This document shows positions 33,726-44,749 of a stretch of 64,000 nucleotides of DNA, one piece after another. The notes below the pieces were generated by a model. That model did no database searches and had not been told where the DNA came from. It saw only the letters and a list, made by a program, of their open reading frames with translations. Position 1 is the stretch's first letter. Each line of letters starts with the position of its first letter. Origin of the DNA: Linanthus parryae. Taxonomy: Eukaryota > Streptophyta > Magnoliopsida > Ericales > Polemoniaceae. Position numbers and translations under genes: made by a program. The stretch is from contig JALGPY010000005.1 in the NCBI GenBank assembly GCA_023055425.1, positions 81,757,495 through 81,821,494 on the forward strand. The letters run 5' to 3'.

Positions 33726-34788
33726 TGACACGTATTCTTACGTGTTTACGCAAGTGCACGGTCGAGTAATAAAGTGTGAGTATTTTTAATACTTGGGTTG
33801 TCGAATCCCACGAGGACAAGCTCGTAACAAGCTTTAACTAACTAATTAATTGAGTTTACTAAGTAACCGGTAAAAAGTGTTGAGAATTGTGAGGTTTTCA
33901 CCCCCAAACAAGTGGCTGTACGTAAAGACTGAAATAGTAGAAAAGTGAATTAAGAAGAAGTTCTTAATAAATTTTGGAGAAACTAGGAAATCTATGGATC
34001 ACCTAGGGGTGTTAGACAGTTCCGGATACTGTATTAAAACACGCTAATCCTAATTCAGTTATGCCAGTTAACTGGTTACTGCAATCTCTTTTCGATCTCA
34101 TGCAGTTCTATGTCTGGGTCTACTTCGGGTCCTCTGAGTCCGTTGCCGTCTACCGGTCCATTCTAGTAGGCTAACGACGTGCACGGCAACGGGTTCCATT
34201 GGCCCACCGTTGCACGAGTAGTCTTTACACCCACCGATTCTACCCAAATGGCCTACCCTATTCAAATCACCTCTCAGTCTCTTTGATTCGGGATTGTGTT
34301 CTTGTTTTCTAACACCCTAGGCCAAGTCTCCATCAGGCACTCCATCTAAGTACTAGCAATTCCTGGTTGCTACTCCATTGCTCCTAAGGATTGAGCATCA
34401 AACAGGAACAATAACTAAACTAAATTAAACACTAAGAAAGATAACACAATCATACATCAAAAGCACTCGCTAATGGCCATTCATCTCATCCCAAGGGTGT
34501 GTCAATAACCCTAGTTAGATAATACACCAAAAACGTGAAGAAACGTCATAATCATGAATCTATTACATGAATCAATCACATAATCCGGAAAAGATTTCTA
34601 ATCATAAACCAAGGCTCTCCATAGAGCCTAGAAAAGTATATAGCTACTCATAGTAGATGAACAATACAATAGTTTCTCCATAGATAATGAAAGAGAAGAG
34701 AAGAAATGATCAAATGGTGAAATAGCCAAAGCGTGGATGAGTCTATGCAATCCCCGAGCTCCAAGCTGCTCTCCAATGGTGTCTCATA
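33726..34788 (-). repeat. 5' LTR of element D, 5' part missing
   Basis: On the - strand the LTR ends TACGTGTCA at 33726. About 1.06 kb is present; the U3 side stops at 34788, where an inverted fragment of the element C LTR begins. It shows the hairpin motif GGGATTCGACAACCC near 33800 and a CCGTTGCCG/CGGCAACGG pair at 34140-34148 and 34184-34192. Confidence 0.8.
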
Positions 34789-35178
34789 CGTGAAGTAGAA
34801 TGACTTGAGACAGATAGGATATAGTCAGCTCTGTTACCCGGCTTAGTTAGAATATAGTTAACGTGTTGCTCAGATAATCTGTACATCGTTTACAACCCTA
34901 GGTGATCAACGAGATTTCCTAGTCCTCTCCATAATTGATTAAGAATTCTTCTTAATTCCACTTTACTATTATTTTTGTTATTGATCGCAGCCACATGTTT
35001 CGACAACACCACAAATCAACACTTTTTACTCCGGTTACCTAGTGAACTACTCTAAATTGATAAGTATAAAATTTTTGCGAGATTTTCCTCGAGGGTTCGA
35101 CAACCCAGAGTTCTAAAAATACTCCCCTCTTACTACTTGACCGTGCACTTGCGTAATACGCACTAGTAATCCTCGTCA
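34789..35178 (+). repeat. 5' LTR fragment of element C (last 390 bp)
   Basis: Starts CGTGAAGTAGAATGACTTG, matching 54218 onward in the 3' LTR, and ends CCTCGTCA before the primer site. The first 1.4 kb of the LTR is missing, replaced by the inverted LTR of element D. Confidence 0.85.
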
Positions 35179-35184
35179 AGTTTT

Positions 35185-35202
35185 TGGCGCCGTTGCCGGG
35201 GA
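35185..35202 (+). promoter_or_regulatory. Primer-binding site of element C (tRNA-Asp)
   Basis: TGGCGCCGTTGCCGGGGA, complementary to the 3' end of tRNA-Asp, the usual Athila primer. It lies six bases after the LTR end. Confidence 0.92.
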
Positions 35203-35411
35203 CTACGGTCAACAAGTTTTTAGTTAATAATTAGTTTAGTTTGCTTTTATTTTTCTGTTATATTTTCTATTTTAATTTCTCATTTGTTTTATGATTTTTT
35301 GCTATTTCAGATACTCAGTGCATGCGCAGGATCCCAAGAAAGCTTGTGCCCCCACTAGAAGACCCAGAGCAGTTGTTCAGAGACCAAAGAGGAAGATAAA
35401 AACAGATAACC

Positions 35412-36034
35412 ATGGGCGAACAGTTAACCAACGCGCAACTCAATCAGCGGGTGGAAGAGCTGTATAAGCAGCTAAATGATCGCAACTCCCAGACACCGTA
35501 CAAAAATTTTGGGCAGGCTATTGTGGATAAGTTTCAGTCGTCCACCTATGGACACAATCCGGCAATTGTAGTGCCAGAGATACAGGCCGAGCACTTTGAT
35601 CTTAAGCCTGCGACAATTCAGACGGTGACCAATAAGTTCCAATTCTATGGGAACACAGATGAAGACCCCATTGAATTTATTGGGAGGTTCAACGCGTACA
35701 TAAAGACTATCAAGTACAAGGATGTGACAGCAGAGGCGTTGAAGCTAATTCTTTCCCTAAATGTCTGAAGGGTGCAGCTCAGAAGTGGCTATAGTCAAGA
35801 GATCCAGATTCGATGACTACATGGGCTCATTGTGTGGATGAGTTCATGGCCAAGTTTTATCCAGTTCAGCAGCTGATTGAGCTACAGGATGATATTCTAG
35901 ATTTTCGGCAACAGGCCGATGAAACCGTAGTGGATGCATGGGACCGTTTCATGCATTTGATCAGGAAGTGGCCAAATAATGATTTTGGGGATTACAAAAT
36001 TTTAGAGGTATTCTACTATGGTCTAGAACGTTAG
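35412..36034 (+). pseudogene. Athila-type gag of element C, first half (interrupted by element H)
   Basis: ATG at 35412 (MGEQLTNAQLNQRVEELY). AIVVPEIQAEHFDLKP leads into the capsid core Retrotrans_gag: NKFQFYGNTDEDPIEFIGRF, then after a frameshift near 35750 the segment ending in AAQKWL, a TAG near 35796, and WAHCVDEFMAKFYPVQQL with FRQQADETVVDAWDRFMHLI. It stops at 36032-36034 where the TAG is created by the target-site edge of element H. The frame resumes correctly at 48759, so before H inserted this was one continuous gag segment. Confidence 0.85.
36030..36034 (+). repeat. Left target-site duplication of element H
   Basis: GTTAG here against GTTAC at 48757-48761, five bases with one change. 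The right copy keeps the gag reading frame, so the left copy carries the mutation. Confidence 0.8.
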
Positions 36035-39000
36035 TGTAACACCCCCGATTTCCAGAGGGACCGGAGATCGGGGTAGTTACCTCCATACAGGGAATTAACC
36101 TTTCGTATAAGGAGTATTAGTAACAAGAAAGTGAAAGGAAACATCCAAACTACTGATTAAAAGTTTACACGATAACATTGTTTGTGGCTGAGTCCAAACA
36201 GGACAACAAGCCTAGCAAAAGAGATATTACACCAAAAGTTTGCTCTACGGTTAATTACTAATTGATACCGTTTGCAGGTGAGAACGAATCGTGAGTCCAG
36301 AGCGTTACCCCATGCAAACCCGTCATATACCTGCGGGGGAATTAAAAGACACAAGACCGCAGTTTTCCGAGTATCAGTAAAAACTGAGTGAATATACACC
36401 TTAGCATGTAAAACAGAACGGCTAAGAAAGGTTACGGGGTTTACATTTGAAGTAGTTTAAACAGTAACAGAGTATAAGTATAAAGATCAGAGTTTACAAT
36501 GTTTCGAAAGACTATCAAACGTTCAGTAATTCAACTCCAAGGATATTTTCTCAAGTTGCATGTCTAATCAGAACACGGCTTATAAATAACAGCTTCCAGT
36601 TTTAGGGACAAAGATGTCGCATTATTAACTCGCAGTAACCAGGAGAGACCAGGGTGAATAATAACAGATGATACCAGCTTATAGGGGGTTCTGATAACCC
36701 GACCTCTCTGCCAAGCGTTGTGGATCGAGGTTTCCGATCCCGCTAGTCATCATACAAGCCAACTACTAGACCTTAAGTGTCGACACCCCCTTAAGATTGT
36801 AAGTCAGAAGGGTAGTACTAGAATGTTGGATTGTAGCCTACGGCGAAAGGAATCGGGGCGCACGGAGTCCCATGTCTTTAGGGGCTAAAACCCAGGGAAT
36901 CATCACCCGAAATAAGTTTAGGGACTGGAGCCCGAGAGATTATCCCGGTATCTCTTTAGGGACCTAGCCCAGGGAATCATCACCCGATAGTAACGTAAAG
37001 TAAAGTAACACGACGTAGGCGTATAGCACTGTCGTAGACCCAACTGGTTCCGGTATACGCGATTCTTTCACTTTACGTTATTAATGAATTCCGACTTAGT
37101 GATATTTGAACAATTAGTTTTCCGATTTGAAAACGAGTGATACAGTGACGATTTAAAAGTGAGTACGGCAAGTTTAGAAATTTCGGAATAAAGCACGACA
37201 ATTATTTTCAGATAAACGAGTATCACATGAAAGGAATTGGAACACAAAACTAGGCATGTATCACAAGTATATTTTGAGACGTGAAATAAAATAACATTTG
37301 ACACGAAAGAAGATAAGTACGCAACGCCAAGCATGAATACTCACCGTGAGAGCCAAAAGTGCTAACTAAGCCGCTACTCGTACACAACGTCGTGATCAAC
37401 TAGCTCGTCGAAGACAGGCTCTACAATCATACACATAAAATCCTAATCAAAAACAAGTTCGTATCGCAAATATACAATACATATGTCCTATATGATATGA
37501 ATGCGAAAGCCTAATCGAATACCCGTAACGTATTTATAAACTCCAAATTTATTTTAGAAAATTAACCAATAATTTTAAGAAGTGAAAACTATTTAATATT
37601 CTAATTAAACGAATTTACTTGTTGATAAAATAATATCAAGTTGTACACTTTATTGAAATATTACTAGTAATATAATGAAAACGAAATTTAGAATTATTTC
37701 ATCTTTTCAACAATATAATCTTTATCGAATAAATACTTAAACATACACAAAGTATATTTTTAATAACTAATTTTTCAACAACTAAATATAAATATAGAAA
37801 CATAACTAATATACAATTATCATAAATTTCTATTTTTATTTTGTGTTACAAAACTAATTTATTTTGTAATTATATTTAGTTTATAAATTAACAGAAATTA
37901 ATTAAATATTTATACTAACTAAATACAAAGTAAATACAAGTATAAATACATATAATGCAGTTTTGGTATAAATACAGCAAGCACCCCCCACTAACACATA
38001 ACAGCCTTTAACATGTGATAAAGTGTAGCCTCAAGTTTTCAAATTGTACAACAAAACCCCTCTGCAACACAATTTTATTCAAAGACAACCTCTTCTACAA
38101 TTGGGTTTCTTCCCGATTCAAACACCAACACACACCCACACACATACACACAAACATACATGATTATGCAGGAATTTAGAGCGTAGAAATCGACGAGAGA
38201 GGGTTCAATTTACCGGAAAACGGAGGAGGAGAGTGGGTCGAAGATTTCCGGCAAAATCGTGCTCTTGGGTTCGATCGGAGCTTGGCCTCCGGTCGTTCCT
38301 GCACCTGGGTTCGATTCGGAGGCAGTAGCAGGCAGAGGGAGAGGCGGGGCCGCGGTGGTGGTCGGAAACAAAGGAGGACGGCGGCGGCGTCGGGGCTCAC
38401 TGCCTCCGTTGCCGCTGCTGCTGCGGTTGTTGTTTCTGCCGCTGTTTTGACGGGGCAGCGAGGGGGTTAGGCCGTCAGTGAGAGGGAGAGATGAGGGTGA
38501 TGCTGGTGGTGAGTGGTGACGGTGATTGGAGGTGGTAGTGAGGGGCTGTGATGCTCTGTTTTGCTGCGGCAAAAACAGAGCAGCGAGATGGGAGTGGTGG
38601 TGGTGTTGGGGAGAAACAGAGAGTAGGCAGAGATGGAGGAGGGATCGGGGTTGAGAGCAGAGTGGTGGCTCACGGTGGTGGTGGCTAGTTTGCTGGGTTT
38701 GGTTTCGGCAAAGAAAACAGAGCGTGGAGGTGGAGGTGAAGAAGATGAAGAAGGAGGAGATTAAGAAGGTGAGGGAGGTGATGAATGGAGGTTGTTGATT
38801 TGATTTGAGATGGGAAGCTAGCTGGTAGCTAGCTGGTGAAGGAGGCGGGCGTGGGTGGCTCTTGCAGGGAGGTACAGGCGTGGGTGGCCGTTGCAGGGGA
38901 GGTACGGGTCTCAGGCTGCTGGTCGGTGGCTGAATCAGCAAAGCAGAGAAGGGAAAGGAGAGGGATGTGATGGGAGAGAGAGAAATTATACGGTGTGGCG

Positions 39001-39306
39001 GATTCGCGAAGTCACGCGGTGGTTCGACACGTAAAAAGTGGTGCACGACGGAAATTAACTCGCGGCGAACGTTTTAAACGCGACGAAAATTTATAAACGT
39101 GATAACGAGCTACACACGAAAAATAATAAAATTATTGTTTATATAAAATAAACATTTTATTTTTTTATACTAAAAAGTATATATATATATATTATATAAA
39201 TAAATATTTATAAGTTAATATTTATAAAACTAAAAAAAACATAAAAAATAACTAATTAAAATTCACGAATTACTAAAATATAATTAGGAAAATCTCGGGT
39301 ATTACA
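36035..39306 (-). repeat. 3' LTR of element H (3272 bp; left copy on the + axis)
   Basis: Ends are TGTAACACCCCCG at 36035 and GGTATTACA at 39306 on the + axis, i.e. TGTAATACCC...GTTACA on the element strand. It has an AT-rich block (37550-37970), a (CA)n-like stretch near 38130, and a G-rich, GC-rich segment at 38210-39020 with many GGTGG steps. A TA microsatellite at 39178-39195 differs in length from the other LTR. The C-rich strand of the GC-rich segment has a chance open frame that is broken in the other LTR. Confidence 0.93.
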
Positions 39307-39320
39307 TCCTACCCTCCTTG
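39307..39320 (-). promoter_or_regulatory. Polypurine tract of element H
   Basis: On the - strand CAAGGAGGGTAGGA immediately precedes the LTR start TGTAATACCC. Confidence 0.85.
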
Positions 39321-39324
39321 GACT

Positions 39325-39344
39325 AAGCTTCGTCCTCGAAGCTT
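39325..39344 (-). promoter_or_regulatory. Hairpin next to the polypurine tract of element H
   Basis: AAGCTTCG and CGAAGCTT pair perfectly around a four-base loop, AGGA on the element strand, four bases inside the polypurine tract. CGAGGACGAAG-type sequences at this place are common in Tekay/Del elements, so it is probably a conserved cis element. Confidence 0.6.
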
Positions 39345-39514
39345 GAGCGCGGTAATAGAATATACGGGTCTCTAAATGCCAATATACTAATGCAGTAAGA
39401 CGTAGACAAGAAACACATGAGATGCAAGTGACTAATGCAATGCGACGGTATGAGGATAGCATGATTATATGAGATGAGATGCTAGGGTAAGTAATAGCAG
39501 GAATTAATGGGGTT

Positions 39515-42157
39515 TTACATCCTCTCCGCCTTAGAGGAGTGACGTCCCCGGAACTCGTTTAATACCTCATCGACGAAGAGGTGCGGGTACTTATTCCTCA
39601 TCTCGTCCTCGGTTTCCCAAGTAGCTTGCTCGGTCAGATGATTCGTCCATAGAACTTTGACCAAGTTGGTGCTCTTGTTCCGTGTTTCTCTCGTCTTGCG
39701 GTCTAAGATCTTGACTGGATGTTCCTCGTAAGTTAGCGCAGGATCCAATTCTATGGGTTCAGGATCTAAGACGTGGGATTTGTCGGCGATGTATCTCTTC
39801 AGCTGCGATACATGGAATACTTTGTGAACACGTCCGAGATTCGATGGTAAATCCAATCTATATGCCAAATTTCCAATCCATTCCACGATATCATATGGTC
39901 CAATGAACTTGGGGCTTAACTTCCCATTCTGGTTGAACCTCTTTACTCCCTTGGTCGGTGAAACTTTCAGAAATACTTTATCGCCCACTTGGAACTCGAG
40001 TGGCCTTCTTTTCTGATTTGCATATGATTTCTGCATATCTTGTGCTGCTTTCATCTTCTGCTGAATAAGTCGAACCTGGTCAGTCATATCCTCAATGATC
40101 TGTGGTCCAAGTACAACTGTCTCGCTAATGTCGCTCCAGCAAAGTGGAGTCCTACACTTCCTTCCGTACAATGCTTCATGAGGTGCCATCCCAATGCTGG
40201 CATGGTAACTGTTGTTGTAGGAAAACTCTATCAGCGGTAGTCTATCAACCCATGAACCCTGAAAATCCATGACACAAGCACGGAACATATCCTCCAAAGT
40301 CTGGATTGTCCTCTCTGTTTGGCCATCTGTGGTTGGGTGAAAGGCTGTACTGAAACATAACTTTGTCCCCAACGCTTCCTGAAGTGCTTGCCAGAAATGA
40401 GAGAGAAAGTTTGGGTCTCTGTCCGAAACTATCGATTCTAGTACTCCTTGATACCGCACTATGTTCTTTACGTATGCGTCTGCTCTCTGTTCCATGTTCC
40501 ACGTGTCCTTCATCGGAATGAATCTTGCCGTCTTGGTCAATCTGTCGACTATTACCCAGATCAAATTCAGCCCATTCCTCGATACTGGTAGAGCCGTGAC
40601 AAAATCCATTGAGAGAGCATTCCATTTCCACTCAGGAACTTCCAGTGGTTGCACTAGTCCGCCCATTCTCTTGTGCTCAAACTTTACTTTCTGGCACGTG
40701 AGACATCGAGCCACGAACTCTGCTACTTCATTCTTCATCTTGGGCCACCAAAATTGCATCTTCAGATCCTTGTATAACTTGTCCCCTCCGGGATGCACTG
40801 AGTAAGGTGTGCAATGCGCCTCCTGCATCAACTTCTCCTTGATGTCTGCACACTTCTGGGGTACACACAACCCTCCCTTATATAGAATACTCCCGTCTCC
40901 GTGAATCTGAAATTCCTTTGTTGAACCGTCCTCGATTTTCTTTCTAATCCTTTCCAGCTTCACGTCTCCTGGCTGGCCTTTCTTTATCTCTTCCAAGATG
41001 TCAGGCACAGTCGTCATACTTCCCAACATGTTTCTCACAGCTCCTTGTTCCATTACCTCGATTTGCATCTTCTCGAACTCTTTGCACAATCGGTGTGGTA
41101 AAACCCACATGGAATTCACTGTATGACTTGATTTCCTGCTTAAGGCGTCTGCAACTACGTTTGCCTTCCCTTCATGGTATTGAATCTCTAAGTTGTAGTA
41201 CTTGATCAGCTCTAACCATCTCCTTTGCCTGTGGTTTGGCTCCTTCTGGGTGAAGATGTACTTCAAGCTATTGTGGTATGTGAACATCCGACAAGTCGCT
41301 CCATAGAGATGATGCCTCCAAATCTTGAGCGCGAACACAACTGCTGCAAGCTCCAAGTCATGTGTCGCATAGTTCTCTTCATGCGGTTTCAACTGCCTGG
41401 ATGCGTAGGCAATAACCTTCCTGTCTTGCATAAGCACGCATCCCAAGCCCTTCTTCGATGCGTCGCTATACACCTCAAACTCCTCTGACTCATTTGGTAG
41501 AGTTAACACGGGTGCTGTAGTCAGCTTCTCCTTTAAGATTTGGAACGCTTCCTCGCAGCTTTCATTCCAAACATACTTCACCGTCTTCTTAGTCAAATTC
41601 GTCAAGGGCCTTGCGATCTTTGAAAAGTCCTTCACGAATCTCCGGTAATAGCCTGCCAATCCCAGAAAACTTCTGATTTCTGACGCATTCTTCGGTCTAG
41701 GCCAATCCTTCACTGCTGTCGTCTTAGCTGGATCAACTGACACTCCTTCACTAGAGATGATATGTCCCAAGAATGGAACTCTGTCGAGCCAAAGCTCGCA
41801 CTTAGACAACTTTGCATAGAACTTATCCTCCCTGAGGGTTCCCAAAACTTGCCTAAGGTGATCCTCATGCTCTTCCTTGCTCTTCGAATACACCAGTATG
41901 TCGTCGATGAACACTACCACAAAACGGTTTATGAACGGTCTCAACGTTCGGTTCATCACATCCATAAATACTGCTGGTGCATTGGTTAAACCGAAAGACA
42001 TCACTGTGAACTCGTAATGTCCATACCTTGTCTTGAAGTCAGTCTTCAGTATGTCCTTCTCTGCCACTCTCAGTTGGTGGTAGCCTGTTCTCAAATCAAT
42101 CTTCGAAAAGACACTTGCTCCTTGCAATTGATCAAACAGGTCGTCTATCCTCGGCAA
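39515..42157 (-). pseudogene. RT (C-terminal part), RNase H, integrase and chromodomain-like tail of element H
   Basis: Open frame of 880 codons in the pol frame; the ATG at 42157 is an internal Met after a stop, not the gene start. RT palm: FIDDILVYS, Asp pair at residues 85-86. RNase H: YSDAS (Asp 232), HDLELA (Glu 269), but the third acidic site reads FTYHNSLKY, Tyr 294 (codon 41278-41276), where the family has FTDHKSLKY. Integrase: HPGGDKLY and CLTCQ zinc finger, catalytic [13 protein letters not shown] and [13 protein letters not shown] all intact, then the [10 protein letters not shown] motif. The tail [19 protein letters not shown] is the chromodomain-like segment of Tekay/Del. The RNase H change predicts loss of activity. 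Confidence 0.93.
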
Positions 42158-42685
42158 TGGATACTTGTTCTTGATCGTGACGCTGTTGAGCTCCCAGTAG
42201 TCAATTCATAGCCCGAGGCTTCCATCCTTCTTCTTCACGAAAAGGACTGGTGCTCCCCAAGGCGATACACTTGGTCTAATGTATCCCTTCTCTAGTAGCT
42301 CCTTCAACTGATCCTTCAACTCTTTCAGCTCTGCGGGCGCCATGCGGTATGGTGCCTTCGAAACTGGTGCCGTTCCTGGCACAACTTCGATTGTAAACTC
42401 CACTTCCCTTGTCGGTGGCATACCCGGGATATCATCCGGGAACACGTCCGGGAATTCCCGTGCTACGGGTATATCTGCCAACACGTTCTCTGACGCGTTA
42501 AGGTCTTGAATGTAACACAAGTAAGCCTCATGGCCTTTCTTAACCTGGTTAACGATGGTTAAGGCCGAGACAATCTTGATTGAAGGTTCCCTAGGAACAC
42601 TGCTATAGGAAATACGCTCCCCGTTGGGTCCTCTTAGCCTCACCTTCTGATCAGCACAGATGATATTGGCCTTGTATTCTGTCAA
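42158..42685 (-). pseudogene. RT N-terminal part of element H, ended by an in-frame TGA
   Basis: Same frame as the 880-codon segment. Reads FPDVFPDDIPGMPPTREVEF, then APYRMAPAELKELKDQLKEL and the RT fingers motif GAPVLFVKKKDGSLGL before TGA at 42206-42208. Family members have a Cys at this codon (LCIDYREL), and the bases after the stop still encode IDY then Trp where Arg is expected. So one nonsense codon separates RT fingers from palm. Confidence 0.88.
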
Positions 42686-42694
42686 CCAATCTAT

Positions 42695-43400
42695 TCACAA
42701 GATAACGTCAATCTCTCCAAGGTTAAACTCAATGAGATTCGATGGTAAGGTACAACCTAAGATGTTGACCTCTACTTCTTCACAAATAGTGTCGCAACTC
42801 ACTACTTGACCGATTGGTGTCGCAACTGCTATTGGGGTTCTAGCCGAAGGTACTAGTCCTATCTTCTTAGCAAATGCAGATGATATGAATGACAGAGATG
42901 CTCCAGAATCAAATAATGTGAAAGCAGGATGATTGTGGACAAGAAAAGTACCAGTCACCACGTTGTTCGCTGCTTCCGCTTCTGTCCGGTTCATCACAAA
43001 TATCTGGCCACCCGGCCTCTGGTTGTTTCCCTGAGCTGCATTGCCTCCATTTCCATTCCCATTGTTACCCGCTCTGTAGTTACCGTTTTTACCATTAGCA
43101 GTCCCATTCCTGTTTTGCCAACCGTTTCCGTTGCCATTCCCATTGTTGAAGTTTCCCTGCTGACCAGTGGCACCATTCCTGAAGTTATTGTTGCGGACCG
43201 GATTTCCCCCATTCGGATTGTTCTGCCAAAATCCATTCCCATTTTGATTCTGCCGGTTCCCCTGGTAGTTCTGCCCGTTGCCTTGGAAATTCTGTCCGTT
43301 TCCTCGATTATTCTGCCCATTGAAACCTTGACGTTTCTCAGCTGCCATACTCTTCTTACAGTCGATGGATATGTGGCCTCTGATGCCACAGAATCAGCAA
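42695..43400 (-). pseudogene. Zinc-knuckle end of gag and retropepsin of element H
   Basis: Frame shared with pol. From about 43345 an Asn/Gly-rich low-complexity linker (NGNGNGWQNRNGTANGKNGN) leads to the protease: VTGTFLVHNHPAFTLFDSGA with catalytic DSGASLSF, then VEVNILGCTLPSNLIEF and DVIL before TGA 42695-42697, where Gly of GMDWL is expected. Just upstream, the second zinc knuckle reads C-stop-FCGIRGHISIDC (TGA near 43398), and the first is C-x2-C-x3-H-x4-C near 43440. So gag and pol were one fused frame. Confidence 0.85.
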
Positions 43401-44318
43401 GCTAAAGCTGCACCATCACAAGTGAATCCACGATGGTTGCAACCACACCTGTTGCAGTTGTACTGGTTCCGGTTGCCACCATTTCCACGGTTCTGGTGGA
43501 AATTTCCTCCACCATTACCGGTTCTGAAACGCTTGTCCGAACTCTGGTTATTGCTTCCTCCATGGCCATAGCCTCCAATTCCTTGGCCTTCCAGCTTCCT
43601 CTTCCCGGATTGTTGAACTAGCGTCTCATCGATTCTTCATATGTTCGCTGCTACTCCATAGGCTTCTGACAAGGTGTCATAGCCTCTAGTGAGCATAGTC
43701 CTCTGTACTTCAAGCTTCAGTCCTGCTATAAAGCGGGTAACCATGCGCCCTTCTGGTTGGCACTGTGTCTTCAGCGAACCGAGCTAACTCCACGAACTTG
43801 TCATAATAGTCCGTTACAGAGTCGTTGCCCTGCTTCAACGCGATGAGCTCATTATACTTCCGTTCCTTCACGTGATCTGGATAGAAGTTTGTCCTCATAG
43901 CAGCCTTCATTGCGTCCCACTTAAAGCCTTCTTGAGCTAAGAGCCTTGCTCGATTAGCTGCCCACCAGTTATCGGCCTTGTCTTTGAAATAGAAAGCCGC
44001 CTCGTTGACCTTGCGGGCTTCGGGACATTCCATAGCATGGAAGATTTTATCGAAGTCCCTAATCCAGTTTTCGAGCAGTACTGGATCCTCTTTCCCATAA
44101 AAGTTGCTCGGGTTCCTCTGACCTATCTTCTTAGACCAGTCTGGTTCCCGTTCGTTGGAAACATTGTTGTTTGGAGCGCCCTGGTTGTTGTTCACAGCCT
44201 GAACAAACTGACCCATCTGAGCGATCAGTTGAGTCACCTGTGGGTGGAATTCTTCAACTCCCTCCATTTGGGCTGACGCGTTGCTTCTAGTGGCGTAGCG
44301 GTGTTGCCTATCGTTCAT
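43401..44318 (-). pseudogene. Gag of element H
   Basis: ATG at 44318 (MNDRQHRYATRSNASAQ). The Retrotrans_gag core is clear: FYGKEDPVLLENWIRDFDKI, AAFYFKDKADNWWAA, NFYPDHVKERKYNEL and DSVTDYYDKFVELARFAED. A one-base shift near 43755 ends this frame at 43710; the sense continues in the pol frame (GRMVTRFIAGLKLEVQR), with a further stop near 43625, down to the zinc knuckles. Capsid would be made only in truncated form. Confidence 0.85.
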
Positions 44319-44749
44319 GCGCCCTACACTATTGCCTATCGATTATTTTGGTGCGGGATATGCATGATGATACAATTTAGCCAACGCATACAAAAAAAAG
44401 TCCTAATCACATACAATAACATCATACAAACAAGCATGGAATAACAGCCAAAGACTTAAGTTACTTAATCGAGATACGCGCAATTCGAGGAATAAACTTC
44501 TCCCAAGTAAAGGAGCATAAGAGCTAAATCGTGACTGCTTGTCATACATTTCCAAAAGAGCAGGTATACAACCCTTAAATCCATACAGATACTAATAAGT
44601 TCAGAACTTGGGAATACTATCGTCCCCCAAAATAAAGTACACAACCTACATAGCTTACAAGCATAAAAGGAAAAGTCCCAATGGCAAGAGAGCATGGACT
44701 GACAAAAGAGTCCTTTTGAAAGGAGTGGGAGGGTGGGGCTCCCTACTAG
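44319..44749 (-). other. Leader between extra ORF and gag of element H
   Basis: About 430 bases without a recognisable gene. A 76-codon Cys-rich frame at 44465-44695 on the - strand shows no domain and is probably chance. Confidence 0.5.

Larger units (their letters stand above)
31373..34788 (-). mobile_element. Element D: pol-less Athila-type retrotransposon, truncated both ends
   Basis: Read on the - strand: partial 5' LTR (34788 down to 33726), tRNA-Asp primer site, short gag (33592-33090), protease (to 32134), then directly the post-pol block GTCGACCTTAA with GCGCTTATTGGGAGGC. No RT, RNase H or integrase is present between protease and that block. The 3' LTR is missing because the element stops at the join with Angela unit 4 near 31373. 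Protease tail and deletion point match element C, so this is a subfamily feature rather than an individual loss. Confidence 0.75.
34789..36034 (+). mobile_element. Element C, left part: LTR fragment, primer site and first half of gag
   Basis: First part of a pol-less Athila-type element, interrupted at 36034 by element H and resuming at 48757. It comprises the last 390 bases of the 5' LTR, primer site, leader and gag first half. The LTR fragment differs from the 3' LTR at roughly 24 of 380 aligned positions. Confidence 0.85.

Noticed and set aside
35185..35202. tRNA-like 3' end sequence
   Set aside because: It is the complement of a tRNA-Asp end serving as primer-binding site. No cloverleaf surrounds this or the other primer sites, so no tRNA gene.
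36157..36399. 80-codon - strand frame present in both H LTRs (also 45606-45848)
   Set aside because: Its preservation is expected from the recent common origin of the LTR pair. No recognised domain and no gene-like context.
38215..39020. GC-rich, CpG-containing block resembling a host promoter island
   Set aside because: It is an internal part of the H LTR and is duplicated at 47665-48485.
38210..39046. 278-codon Pro/Ser-rich open frame on the - strand inside the H LTR
   Set aside because: Low-complexity reading of a G/C-skewed repeat. The equivalent in the other LTR (47660-48496) is frameshifted although the LTRs differ by only 1-2%, so it is not maintained.
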